A stretch of DNA of 64,000 nucleotides, from NCBI GenBank assembly GCA_035530275.1, contig DATKVC010000001.1:7782-71781 (forward strand), in the 5' to 3' direction. Source of the stretch: CAIJMU01 sp035530275 (GTDB taxonomy: Bacteria > Spirochaetota > Spirochaetia > Treponematales > Rectinemataceae). A model generated the notes under the pieces. That model did no database searches and was not told where the DNA came from. It saw only the letters and a list, made by a program, of their open reading frames with translations. Position 1 is the first letter of the stretch. Each line of letters starts with the position of its first letter. The translations under genes and the position numbers were made by a program. Shown piece after piece: positions 37,500 to 45,501 of the stretch.

Positions 37500-38486
37500 T
37501 CACCCCACGGCCGAGCCCACCTCCTGAAAGAAGCGAAGGAAATTGCGGCCGGCCATATCGTCCAGCTCCGCCTCCGAAAAGCCTCGTTTTGATAAGGCCT
37601 CGACGATGTTCGCATTGTCGAACAAATTCCTGTACCCGGCCATATTCCCGGGAACGCCGTTGATGTCGCTTCCGATCGCCACATGCCGCGTGCCCACTAG
37701 ATCGGCGCAATGGGCGGCGTACGCGGCGAAGGTGCCGATATCGGGAATGCCGGCCCCCTTGTCCCGATATGGCCAGAGACCGATGAGCCCCCCCGCCCCG
37801 GATATCGCCTTCATGAGCTCGTCAGGGATGTAGCGGGCGAAATTCTGGAGGCTCCTCGGCCCCGTATGGCTGCAGATCATCGGCGCGCTCGAAGCGTCCA
37901 GCGCCCCGCGAATCGTTTCGTCGTCGGCATGGGCGAGATCTATCACAATACCGAGTTCATTCGCGCGGCGGACGACCGAGCTTCCAAAATCGGAAAGGCC
38001 GCTCCGCTCCGATTCGGGGATGATCCTTCCGCCCCAGCCCAGGGAAATCGAGCCGATGGCGTTCTTGGAGAAATGGACGAGAACCAGGAGACGAACGCCG
38101 AGGGCATAAACCGAGTCGAGGCGACCCAGATCCTCGCCGAGGAAATCGCCGCCCTCGATGCCGAGGACGAGGGCCGGCTTTAGGACAGCTGCCGCCTCGG
38201 AAATGGCCACGGCATCGAGAGCCACGAGGGCGCCCGCCTCGGCGATCCTCTTCCGCGCGGACTCCAGTTGCCGACGCACGCTGCGGAATGGATCAATCTT
38301 GAGATGAAGGGGATTGAAGGAGTTCGGGTCGCCGATCACGCAGAGCACAAAACCTGCGGCCCCCGTATCGGCGAGTTCGGCCAGTCTGACATCGGCGGGT
38401 ATGGAATTGCCCGGAATGAGACGCAGGGGAGCGGGAAGGGTTCCCTCGGGGTGCCCATGGACGTCGAAATAGAAGCGGCGATTCAC
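37500..38486 (-). CDS. Membrane-dipeptidase-family (M19) peptidase
   Basis: A 328-residue TIM-barrel hydrolase of the renal dipeptidase family. Metal-site elements: the N-terminal HGH (FDVHGHPEG, where most members have HxD), the bridging glutamate in GIEGGDF, and histidines in VIDLAHADDE and ICSHTGPRSL. C-terminal IGSDINGVPG matches the family. It starts at ATG 38486, overlapping the stop of the flavodoxin-fold gene by 4 bases. Substrate unknown; the altered first motif leaves activity slightly uncertain. Confidence 0.87.
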   Translation of the reverse strand: MNRRFYFDVHGHPEGTLPAPLRLIPGNSIPADVRLAELADTGAAGFVLCVIGDPNSFNPLHLKIDPFRSVRRQLESARKRIAEAGALVALDAVAISEAAAVLKPALVLGIEGGDFLGEDLGRLDSVYALGVRLLVLVHFSKNAIGSISLGWGGRIIPESERSGLSDFGSSVVRRANELGIVIDLAHADDETIRGALDASSAPMICSHTGPRSLQNFARYIPDELMKAISGAGGLIGLWPYRDKGAGIPDIGTFAAYAAHCADLVGTRHVAIGSDINGVPGNMAGYRNLFDNANIVEALSKRGFSEAELDDMAGRNFLRFFQEVGSAVG

Positions 38487-39046
38487 GGCTTCCGCAACCT
38501 CTCAAGGAGTCCGTCGAAATCCATGAGAAGGCCCTCGTTCTTTTCAGCGTCGTCGGGATCGTTCGCCGTGCCGTAGGCGAAGCCCCGAAGATCGGCCTCG
38601 AGAAAGCGGAACATGTGCTCGAAGGAGCCGATCGCGTTGATCCCGCCCGAGGAATAGATATCCCTGTCCCCATAGACGAGGGCCACGCCCACCGGGCGCC
38701 CCTTGAGGAAGGCATTATCATGGTTCCATAAGCCGTAGAGCCGGTCGACCAGGAGCTTGAGCTGGGCGCTGTAGTTGAACCAGTACACCGGCGCTATGAA
38801 GAGGAGCGCCTTCGCGCAGATGATGGATTCGTAGATATCCGTCATCCCGTCTTTGAAAACACAGTATTCCGATGATTCCGCCCGGCAGAGATCGCAGCCC
38901 GTGCAGGGGCCGATCTTCTTCTGAGCGAGAGCGACGACCTCGATCGACGCGCCGGCGGCCGCCAGGGACTCGGCGGCGCGCCGCGAAAGATAGGAGCAAT
39001 TGCCCTTTGTTCGGGGGCTTCCATTGAGCACGAGAAGGTCGGCCAT
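38483..39046 (-). CDS. Flavodoxin-fold NAD(P)H-dependent FMN reductase
   Basis: A 187-residue flavoprotein. The phosphate-binding start VLNGSPRTKGNCSYLSRRA and the YWFNYSAQLKLLVDRLYGL segment define the NADPH-dependent FMN reductase/flavodoxin family. A CTGCDLCRAE stretch with three cysteines in all follows the first helix, typical of members linked to iron-sulfur chemistry. AGGAG lies 7 bases before ATG 39046. It is translationally coupled to the downstream dipeptidase gene. Confidence 0.9.
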   Translation of the reverse strand: MADLLVLNGSPRTKGNCSYLSRRAAESLAAAGASIEVVALAQKKIGPCTGCDLCRAESSEYCVFKDGMTDIYESIICAKALLFIAPVYWFNYSAQLKLLVDRLYGLWNHDNAFLKGRPVGVALVYGDRDIYSSGGINAIGSFEHMFRFLEADLRGFAYGTANDPDDAEKNEGLLMDFDGLLERLRKP

Positions 39047-39332
39047 GATGATTCTCCTATCTCGATCAGACCGGGCTTGCCGGAGGCATGCCAGACTGCA
39101 GCCATGCCAAGTCCTTTTATGCAGTGGATCGATTGCCGCCCAGACTCAAGCCAGTCTAGTCGCGGAGAAGTCGAAAGGCAACTCTGGCTGTGCCAGACCG
39201 CCTGCTGAGCATCCCGCAAGCGATAAATGGGGATACGGGCGCGATTCCCCTTTCCCTAGAGTTCGAAACCGATCGAACCGCGGCTCGGCCGCGGTCCAGG
39301 CAAGCCTATGCCAAACTCTCCGGGTGCGTCCA
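39047..39332. other. Spacer between mazF and the flavodoxin-fold gene
   Basis: I find no gene with a ribosome site or a recognisable product. Short frames exist on both strands but resemble no protein. The stretch is lower in GC than its neighbours and contains the promoter region of the flavodoxin gene. It may be debris left by toxin-antitoxin insertion. Confidence 0.4.
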
Positions 39333-39641
39333 TCATTCGAAGAGCTCCAAAAGACTGGCATGCCAGATTTCCAGGGGAATGGTGCCCATCTTTTCACCGA
39401 GTCGGCGTTTTTCGACACAACGAAGTTGATCAAGAAGAAGGAGGGCCTCTTTTCCGCCAAAATGGACAGCCGGACGACAACCAAGGCGTTGCCCCTTACT
39501 GGTCAATGGAGCCATGATGACACGGGGAAGAGCAGCATTGAGATCGTCCGGAGAAATGACAAGAGCTGGCCGAGTCTTCCGGATTTCGCTGCCAACACTC
39601 GGATCGAGATTGACCCAATAAACATCGCCCCGCGCTACCAT
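39333..39641 (-). CDS. mazF: MazF/PemK-type endoribonuclease toxin
   Basis: A 102-residue PemK/MazF-family mRNA interferase. The N-terminal RGDVYWVNLDPSVGSE and KTRPALVISPD carry the conserved arginine and strand residues, and RVIMAPLTS has the catalytic threonine region. It overlaps the upstream mazE-like antitoxin by 7 bases. Base composition here is more AT-rich than in the core genes, consistent with acquisition. Confidence 0.92.
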   Translation of the reverse strand: MVARGDVYWVNLDPSVGSEIRKTRPALVISPDDLNAALPRVIMAPLTSKGQRLGCRPAVHFGGKEALLLLDQLRCVEKRRLGEKMGTIPLEIWHASLLELFE

Positions 39642-39892
39642 TCCCAGTCCTTGTCCAAAGCATCAGAGTCAGCGGCTTGGGCAGCATCCCAAAGAGGCGT
39701 ATCTTCGTAGGCAGCATCGGAAACAGCCTTGTCTTCAAACCAACCTTCACGTGGACGACGACTCGCAGCGATAACAAGCCTCCCATCCTCCACGGACAAC
39801 TCGACAGTCGACTCGATTCCACAGGTTGCCAATAGGGCGGCAGGAATGATGATACCTCTCGAATTACCGATCTTCCTCACTGTCGCAAGCAT
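39635..39892 (-). CDS. mazE: MazE/AbrB-type antitoxin
   Basis: An 85-residue antitoxin. The N-terminal swapped-hairpin DNA-binding domain (ATVRKIGNSRGIIIPAALL) is followed by an acidic, disordered C-terminal toxin-binding tail ending WEW. AGGAGG lies 5 bases ahead of ATG 39892. A TATCAT hexamer about 20 bases upstream of the start could be its -10 element. The region upstream overlaps the 3' end of the damaged secreted-protein gene. Confidence 0.92.
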   Translation of the reverse strand: MLATVRKIGNSRGIIIPAALLATCGIESTVELSVEDGRLVIAASRRPREGWFEDKAVSDAAYEDTPLWDAAQAADSDALDKDWEW

Positions 39893-40536
39893 GGCGGCCT
39901 CCTGTTATAACAATGATAGTACATCAAAGTGCCAGCGACAAGCGATCCAAGGCAAGGGAATGGGCCTTGGCTGCAAGCAGAAGCGGAAGTTAAAGGCAAC
40001 GAACGAACTCGAAGCACGACCTCCCGAGCAGGGCCCTCGACGCCGAACTGGAAGCGGCTCTCGTTACGCTCAGGAAGGTACACTCGGCCGTCGGCCTGCC
40101 GGTCTTCGTGAAGCTCGCGCGGAGCCTGAAGATCCTCGATGGGACGGACAAGGGCCCTTCGGACATAAAGAATTGCGTCGACTTTGGCGCTGTCGAAGAG
40201 GGCGGCATAGCTTTGCCTAAATGCCGGGTCCATGGCCGCAGCCGCCTCCCTGTCGAAAAGACGCAGGGACTTGGTGCGGGGAATGATGCCGTGAAGATCG
40301 TCGATCAGCCATCGCGAGAAGGGGCTTGCAAGCTCCTCGTGGGCATAGGTAAAGGTCCCGAGCGCGACGAGGATGCTCGGGTTCCAATAATTGGCCGCGG
40401 CCTGGTCGAGGGCGGAGGCAAGTTCGTCATTCCAGGAATCGGCTGCCAGACGAGGAGGAGACGCCACTACCGTCGCGAGGAGAATCGCGACGGCCGCGAT
40501 GCGGAAGACTCGGAAAATGGCGAATCGGTACGGCAC
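39877..40536 (-). pseudogene. Secreted LpoB/FlgO-like protein, probably frameshifted and truncated
   Basis: The frame (219 codons from GTG 40536) begins with a signal peptide (residues 8-32) and an LpoB/FlgO-like domain (ILVALGTFTYAHEELASPFS, KSLRLFDREAAAAM). After KVDAILY (near 40170) the frame turns Arg/Glu-rich. The alternative frame instead gives RIFRLRASFTKTGRPTAEC and TFLSVTRAA, which read like a normal continuation of such a domain. Both frames end at or before mazE, and the annotated tail overlaps the mazE start. I infer a frameshift plus loss of the 3' end by mazEF insertion, though a sequencing error is possible. The ribosome site lies in a hairpin (40541-40572). Confidence 0.55.
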
Positions 40537-40540
40537 TTTA

Positions 40541-40572
40541 TGATATTCCTCAATTCGATAATAGGAATATCA
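40541..40572 (-). promoter_or_regulatory. Hairpin covering the ribosome site of the secreted-protein gene
   Basis: TGATATTCCT (40541-40550) and AGGAATATCA (40563-40572) are exact reverse complements with a 12-base loop. On the minus strand the 3' arm contains the GAGGAA ribosome site of the gene starting at 40536. The element also lies 41 bases after the thioredoxin stop, so it could act as an operator, a weak terminator or a translation-gating stem. Confidence 0.5.
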
Positions 40573-40612
40573 CCAAGTTAAGGGCCTATTCGTCCCCCTC
40601 GCAATCGGAATG

Positions 40613-40978
40613 TCAGGCGACCGCTTCGACCTTGAGCACGTCGCTGATGGCGCGCTCGAGTTCTTTTTTGGGCAGGGCGCCCATGGCATAGCTCGGCTGG
40701 CCTTCCATCGGGATGAAAAATATCGTTGGAATGCTCTGGACCTGGAACATGCCGGCGAGCTCGGGTTCGGCTTCCGTGTCGATCTTGTAGACCCGAAGCT
40801 TGCCGTCGTACTTCTTGCCGAGTTCCTCGAGGACGGGCGCGACCATCCTGCAGGGGGCGCACCAGTCGGCATAGAAGTCGATGATGGCGGGAAGATCGCC
40901 CTCATACTTCCATTCCTTGTTGGCCTCGAAGTTGAAAACCTTCTCCTTGAAGGTCGTCATGGTAAGATGCTCGCTCAT
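40613..40978 (-). CDS. Thioredoxin
   Basis: A 121-residue thioredoxin with active site WCAPC (Cys40, Cys43; Ala replaces the usual Gly) and the cis-proline segment IPTIFFIPMEG. A short N-terminal extension precedes the fold. ATG 40978 has AAAGGAG 6 bases upstream. It is divergent from an AhpD-like gene across an inverted-repeat promoter region, so the two are probably co-regulated. Candidate reductant for ArsC. Confidence 0.95.
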   Translation of the reverse strand: MSEHLTMTTFKEKVFNFEANKEWKYEGDLPAIIDFYADWCAPCRMVAPVLEELGKKYDGKLRVYKIDTEAEPELAGMFQVQSIPTIFFIPMEGQPSYAMGALPKKELERAISDVLKVEAVA

Positions 40979-41063
40979 GCTACGCTCCTTTATGCGCTGA
41001 CCATGGGGATCCGTATATCCGTCGGCGGTCGCTCTGCCGCTATGCACGATCACGTTAAAAACA

Positions 41064-41081
41064 ATATAGCGTTTTCTATAT
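41064..41081. promoter_or_regulatory. Inverted repeat in the thioredoxin / AhpD-like divergent promoter
   Basis: ATATAG (41064-41069), 6 bases, CTATAT (41076-41081), extending to AAACA(A)TATAG...CTATATGTTT with one bulged base. It is centred in the 172-base gap between two divergent redox genes and is much more AT-rich than its surroundings. A single dimeric repressor could control both genes. Confidence 0.5.
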
Positions 41082-41150
41082 GTTTAGTCCAGTACGCGAA
41101 GGCCCGACAAACCAGACAAACCTTCGATCGGGCAAGGAAAGGAATGACCC

Positions 41151-41543
41151 ATGAGCGAAGACAAGCTTTTCGACAAAAGCATCGCCGAATGGCAGAAGGA
41201 GCGCCTCCTCCTCAACGAAAAGGTGATGGATGTCGCCGGTCTCGAAATCAAGCGCTTCTTCAGCCTCGACACCCAAACCTACCGCGAAGGGGCCCTCCCG
41301 GCAAGGACGAAGGAACTCCTCGGCCTCGTCGCCTCCCTCGTACTCCGCTGCGACGACTGCATCCTCTACCACGTCATCAGATGCCATGAAGAAGGCATCT
41401 CAAGCGAGGAATTCCAGGAGGCCTGCTCGGTCGGCCTCATCGTCGGCGGCTCGATCGTCATTCCCCATCTCCGTCGGGCGGCTGCCCGCTGGGCGGAATT
41501 GACCGAAAGGCGGGGCCAACCCGGCACGGATCAGCCGGTCTGA
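41151..41543 (+). CDS. AhpD-like carboxymuconolactone decarboxylase-family protein with CxxC
   Basis: A 130-residue AhpD-fold protein with the full redox motif CDDCILYH (Cys67, Cys70, His74), the alkylhydroperoxidase signature. AAGGAAAGG precedes the ATG. It stands divergent to a thioredoxin gene that could reduce it. Its last 13 bases overlap, convergently, the end of the receiver-SpoIIE gene. Contrast with the cysteine-poor relative at 12064. Confidence 0.88.
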   Translation: MSEDKLFDKSIAEWQKERLLLNEKVMDVAGLEIKRFFSLDTQTYREGALPARTKELLGLVASLVLRCDDCILYHVIRCHEEGISSEEFQEACSVGLIVGGSIVIPHLRRAAARWAELTERRGQPGTDQPV

Positions 41544-43009
41544 AGGGGGCGACCGATCAAGAAGAGACTCGCGTCGTCCCGAAGCGTCGCGCGCGAATGC
41601 CTATCGAGCACCAAGGCGCGGAGCGAGTCCACCAACTCGTCGATCGACAAACCGCGCCGCGCCTCGAGGCTGGCGATGAGACCTCCCAAGTCGGCGCCGC
41701 TGTCGATTCCGAAGGCTCCTTCCAGAAAGCCGTCCGAAACCAGGAGAAGTCTGTCTCCCGGACCGAGGGCCCCCTCGACCTCTTCGACGGCGAGGCTGCT
41801 CATGACGCCGACGGCGACACCCTTCGGGCTAAGGACTCGACAGGATCCCGAGCTCGGCATGAGGAGAGCGGGGGGGTGTCCGGCGCGGGCAAGGGAATAC
41901 TCCCCCGTCCGGCCGTCGATAAAACCCAGGGCGATCGTGAAAAAGGGCTTGCTGCCCTTGGCGCCGATATATCGTTCGTTGAGATTCCGAATCAGCGCTG
42001 CGGCCGAATGCGAATCCCTTCTGCGCGACTCGGTCGCGAGATCCCGGATCATCGTATGCACGGAAAAAGCGACGAGCGAAGCCAGGCCCCCGTGGCCCGC
42101 GACATCGAGGTCGAAAAAAACCGCGTGTCGTGCATCGACGGGGAAGGCCTCAACGATGTCGCCCGAGCCCGAGGAACAGGGGAGGAGGAAGCCTCCCGTC
42201 TCGAAATCGGGGCCGGCGGAATCTGGGGTGGGCACAAGCGATTCGAGATCGCGGTTGATCGTCGCAGCCGAACGTTCGAGATGTCTTCGCTCGACAGGGC
42301 TCATGCTTTCGAAAAGGAGGAGGCTGCCGATTCGCTCGCCATCCTCATGGACTATGTCCTCGATGCGACAATATACCGTGATGAAACCCTCATCGGCTCC
42401 GCGCACGATGGCCTCGCCCCCGCCAGGCAAGCCGTCGTCGCCGGTCTCTCCTCGCTGCACGAATCTCGACAAGGGCATCCCCCCGAGTCGCGCCGACTTG
42501 TCGAAGCCGAGAAGTTCGAGGGCGGAGGCATTCGCATGAACTATGACGTCTCCCAAGTCGGCAAGAAGGGCCGGTTCGCCGAGGGCGTCGAGCAGGGCTA
42601 TTGAATCCCGCAATCCCATCTTCACGTGAGGCCCCGCATGGGCCTTGGCGAGGGCGAGCCCGATGTTCGCCGCCAGCTCCCTTTCGTCGAAGGGCTTGAG
42701 GAGGTAGGCGTCGGGTTCCGTCGCCGCCGCCCTCTCGAGTGTGCCGCGATCGGAATAGGCGGTCAGGTAGATCACGGGGATGTCGAATCGCGCCTTGAGC
42801 AGGGTAACGGCCTCGATGCCGTCGACCCTTCCCTCGATGTGCACGTCCATGAGCACCAGCGAAGGTTTCAGGCGGGTCACGGCCTCGAGCACCTCCTCGC
42901 CGACGCTGATGATCTCGGGCACATGGTACCCGAGCTGCTCGAGATCTTCCTTGATCTCGAGGGCCACGAGAGGCTCGTCCTCCACCACCAGAATGGATTC
43001 AGTTTTCAA
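41531..43009 (-). CDS. Response regulator with PAS-like and SpoIIE (PP2C) phosphatase domains
   Basis: A 492-residue output protein. The receiver domain is complete (phospho-acceptor Asp55 in LVLMDVHIEG, Thr in YLTAYS, Lys in LLKPFDERE). A PAS-like segment (about 135-235) follows, then a SpoIIE/PP2C-type serine phosphatase (DLDVAGHGGLASLVAF, ARAGHPPALL, LLLVSDGFLEG). The start is TTG 43009 with GGAG 8 bases upstream. It overlaps the kinase stop by 11 bases. Such phosphatases usually act on STAS anti-anti-sigma proteins, none of which is encoded in this window. Confidence 0.92.
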   Translation of the reverse strand: MKTESILVVEDEPLVALEIKEDLEQLGYHVPEIISVGEEVLEAVTRLKPSLVLMDVHIEGRVDGIEAVTLLKARFDIPVIYLTAYSDRGTLERAAATEPDAYLLKPFDERELAANIGLALAKAHAGPHVKMGLRDSIALLDALGEPALLADLGDVIVHANASALELLGFDKSARLGGMPLSRFVQRGETGDDGLPGGGEAIVRGADEGFITVYCRIEDIVHEDGERIGSLLLFESMSPVERRHLERSAATINRDLESLVPTPDSAGPDFETGGFLLPCSSGSGDIVEAFPVDARHAVFFDLDVAGHGGLASLVAFSVHTMIRDLATESRRRDSHSAAALIRNLNERYIGAKGSKPFFTIALGFIDGRTGEYSLARAGHPPALLMPSSGSCRVLSPKGVAVGVMSSLAVEEVEGALGPGDRLLLVSDGFLEGAFGIDSGADLGGLIASLEARRGLSIDELVDSLRALVLDRHSRATLRDDASLFLIGRPLQTG

Positions 43010-45074
43010 GATTCTTCTCCTTATCCGGCCCTGACGGCTCGGATGCGACGACGAAAGGGGTGACTGACGGCCCGGAGTTCGTCTTGCCGAGGATCGCCAG
43101 GCTCAATTCGATGCGCCCTCCGGGGCCGGGCATCACGACGAGACTCCCGCGATGCTTCTTGACAAGCCCGGTGAGGATCCGGAATCCGAGGGTCTTGGCC
43201 GAGGAGGGATTGAAACCCTGCGCAAAGCCGGGCCCACCGTCCTCGATGCCGAGGCGCAGCATCGCGCCTTCCGACCTCAATCGGAGTCGTATCGAGATGG
43301 GCTGGCCCTCCGAGGTCGAATGCTTGACCGCGTTCACGACGAGCTCGGTGAGAATGAGTCCGAAGTCCACGCAGTCGTCCACGTCCACCATGAGAGGGCT
43401 GGTCTCAATGTCGATCTGCAGCGCCTCCGACACGCCATTGGCATCGCCGCCGAAATTGCCGGCGAGCTGGCCGACGAGATCGCGCGCGTATTCGCCAATG
43501 TCGAGGAACTCGGATGACCGCAGGCCATAGAGTTTTTCATGCACGAGGCTGATGGCGCGTATGCGGTGGCGCGCCATGCCGTAGACCTCGAGCACCGCCG
43601 GGTCGCTCGTGCGATGGGCTTGGAGCCCGAGGCTGCTCGACACGATCTGGAGGCTGTTCTTGACGCGATGATGAACCTCGCGAAGAAGGAGGTCCTTCTC
43701 CGCCAGGGCCGTCTCGAGCCTCTCTTGGGTGTCGCGATAAAGCTCGTTTTCTTCCGCCAGCCGCGAGTTGACTGAGGCAAGCTCCCTTTGCAGGGTTTCG
43801 CTGCGATCGAAGGCCTTCGAGAAACGCTTCCCGAGAATGCCGGATTGCACCATGGTGAAGGCGACGAAGCCGAGTCCGATCATATTGCCTGTAGTTATGA
43901 TGAAACTCGTATAGAGCACGTCGTTCGCCATGGCGGCCGCGAGGATGAGGCCGCCGCAAAGGATCGGCACGGCGCCTTCCCTCTTGCGTCGAATCGCGGG
44001 CAGGATGATGCCCGCAAGTATGAGGACCGCGGCCACCAAGGCGATGGCATAGAAGGCGAATACGGACCAGGATAGGACGGAAAGCGGCACGGGAGGCAGG
44101 CACAGAAGGAAGAGGGCCGCGAAGGGGAGGATTATCGCGACGACGAGACCCTGTCTTCTTTCCAGCGGGAAAAGCTCGGTCAAGAATAGGGTGAACAAGG
44201 GAATCGGCAGAAAGACCGAAAGGTATTCGAGGCGTACGACGAGGCCGAATGAAACGGTCGGGAAGATCTCGACGAGGAGGTATTCGCCGGTGACCCACAT
44301 CCTGAGGAAGAGATCGAGGGCGAAGAGGGTGAAATAGAGATAAACCTTTTCCTGCCTGCGGAAGAAAAATATGATTGCCGAATTGATCGCCATTATGAGG
44401 ATCGCGGTGGCCTCGACGTAGACCATGATGTCCGCTGCCCGCTTCGAATCCTCGAGCAAGGTGGCCTTTCCGAGGATGAAGGGGCGCCATAGCCCCCCTT
44501 CCCTGTACTCATGGTTCGATACCCTCACGACGAGATCGAGTTCCTGCCTCCCCTCCGGAAGGATAGACACGCCGGGCTGAAAGGTCGGGATCGCCGCGGA
44601 TTCGTCGAGGCTCGGCTTGCCGGCTTTGGCGAGAAGCATATCGTTGACCTCGAGTTCGAAGGCGGTCGACACGGTTCGATACCGGATCGCGAGCTCCGGA
44701 GCGGAGGGGGGGAGGAGGACACGGAGCCTATAGGTTCCGGCGCCCTTGCCCCAGCTCTCGCCCGCGTCCTTACCCTTCCAGAGATCGGGAACACGCCTAT
44801 ATGCGGAGGCCGGCGCCGCCTCCGCTTCCTTTTCTCCGATCAAGCGTTCAGGATAGAAGGCCCACGTTCCCGCGAGAGGCAGGGCCCCGTCGCGATCGAA
44901 ATCCCATGATCGCAAATCGAGGATACCCGCCGCAGCCTTGGGCTCGCCGCGATCGACGCAGGAAATGGATGATAAGGATAGCAGGATGATGCCGATAGCT
45001 TCCGCCACATGCAGAGCGCGCGACGCAGGCCTGACGATGAGGCCGGAATTTCCGCTACTGACAAGCGCTGGCAT
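42999..45074 (-). CDS. 7TMR-DISM sensor histidine kinase (HisKA_2 type)
   Basis: A 691-residue membrane kinase. The N-terminus has a signal with a possible relaxed lipobox (SLSSISC). A jelly-roll sensory domain of the 7TMR-DISM type follows (WDFDRDGALPLAGTWAFYP), then seven transmembrane helices (about 200-390), a coiled coil, and a HisKA_2 dimerisation domain with phospho-acceptor REVHHRVKNSLQ (near residue 465), then a HATPase (LTELVVNAVKHS). ATG 45074 has GGAG 7 bases ahead. It overlaps the SpoIIE response-regulator gene and is its cognate kinase by position. Confidence 0.93.
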   Translation of the reverse strand: MPALVSSGNSGLIVRPASRALHVAEAIGIILLSLSSISCVDRGEPKAAAGILDLRSWDFDRDGALPLAGTWAFYPERLIGEKEAEAAPASAYRRVPDLWKGKDAGESWGKGAGTYRLRVLLPPSAPELAIRYRTVSTAFELEVNDMLLAKAGKPSLDESAAIPTFQPGVSILPEGRQELDLVVRVSNHEYREGGLWRPFILGKATLLEDSKRAADIMVYVEATAILIMAINSAIIFFFRRQEKVYLYFTLFALDLFLRMWVTGEYLLVEIFPTVSFGLVVRLEYLSVFLPIPLFTLFLTELFPLERRQGLVVAIILPFAALFLLCLPPVPLSVLSWSVFAFYAIALVAAVLILAGIILPAIRRKREGAVPILCGGLILAAAMANDVLYTSFIITTGNMIGLGFVAFTMVQSGILGKRFSKAFDRSETLQRELASVNSRLAEENELYRDTQERLETALAEKDLLLREVHHRVKNSLQIVSSSLGLQAHRTSDPAVLEVYGMARHRIRAISLVHEKLYGLRSSEFLDIGEYARDLVGQLAGNFGGDANGVSEALQIDIETSPLMVDVDDCVDFGLILTELVVNAVKHSTSEGQPISIRLRLRSEGAMLRLGIEDGGPGFAQGFNPSSAKTLGFRILTGLVKKHRGSLVVMPGPGGRIELSLAILGKTNSGPSVTPFVVASEPSGPDKEKNLEN

Positions 45075-45290
45075 CACCTTACTCCATCACGCGCGCGCTC
45101 GCGACATGGCCGACCGGGCGCGATTCCGGCGCCTCGGAGCGACGACCCTCGTCACCCGCGATTTCGGCTCGCTTCATCATAGCCCCTTCGGGCCGAAGAT
45201 CAAGCCAGCACGATCATAAAGCGATAACGAAGCGGCTAACCTGCACTTGTGGCGCTCGGCCCGGTGTCCTCGAATTTCGAGATTCGGAAG

Positions 45291-45323
45291 AAAAAAAAGC
45301 CGTCCGAATCGCCGGACGGCTTT
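45291..45323 (-). terminator. Intrinsic terminator of tRNA-Glu
   Basis: GCCGTCCG (45299-45306), loop AATCGC, CGGACGGC (45313-45320), flanked by AAA/TTT pairs and an 8-base A-run (45291-45298) that reads as U8 on the minus strand. It begins 6 bases after the tRNA 3' end. Confidence 0.93.
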
Positions 45324-45328
45324 ACAAA

Positions 45329-45400
45329 CATCCCCATGGGTAATCGAAACCCAGTTGCCGGGATGAAAACCCGGTGTCCTAACCGCTAGACGATGGGGAC
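45329..45400 (-). tRNA. tRNA-Glu (anticodon TTC)
   Basis: A 72-base cloverleaf on the minus strand. Acceptor GTCCCCA pairs with TGGGGAT. The D arm contains GTCTAGCGGTTAGGAC. The anticodon stem CCGGG/CCCGG holds the loop TTTTCAT with anticodon TTC. The T stem TGGGT/ACCCA holds the loop TTCGATT. The discriminator is G and CCA is not encoded. A consensus promoter lies upstream and a terminator directly downstream, so this is a single-gene transcript. Confidence 0.96.
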
Positions 45401-45410
45401 AGGCACCATT

Positions 45411-45439
45411 TTTTTACCCGAATGGCAGGGGAGTGTCAA
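45411..45439 (-). promoter_or_regulatory. Sigma-70-type promoter of tRNA-Glu
   Basis: On the minus strand, -35 TTGACA (45434-45439), a 17-base spacer and -10 TAAAAA (45411-45416), ending 10 bases before the tRNA 5' end. The -35 is a perfect consensus match. Confidence 0.8.
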
Positions 45440-45501
45440 GATGGAACAAGGAAAGAAGACCGGAGCGGAATCTCGATCACGGTCGCTGCCGATTCGCTCC
45501 T

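Noticed and set aside
39000..39710. 236-codon plus-strand frame across mazF and the spacer
   Set aside because: Mostly antisense to mazEF; no ribosome site or recognisable sequence.
45260..45270. 11-base match (CCCGGTGTCCT) to part of tRNA-Glu, considered as an attachment-site remnant
   Set aside because: Too short, lies in the D/anticodon part rather than the 3' end, and no integrase or element boundary is nearby.
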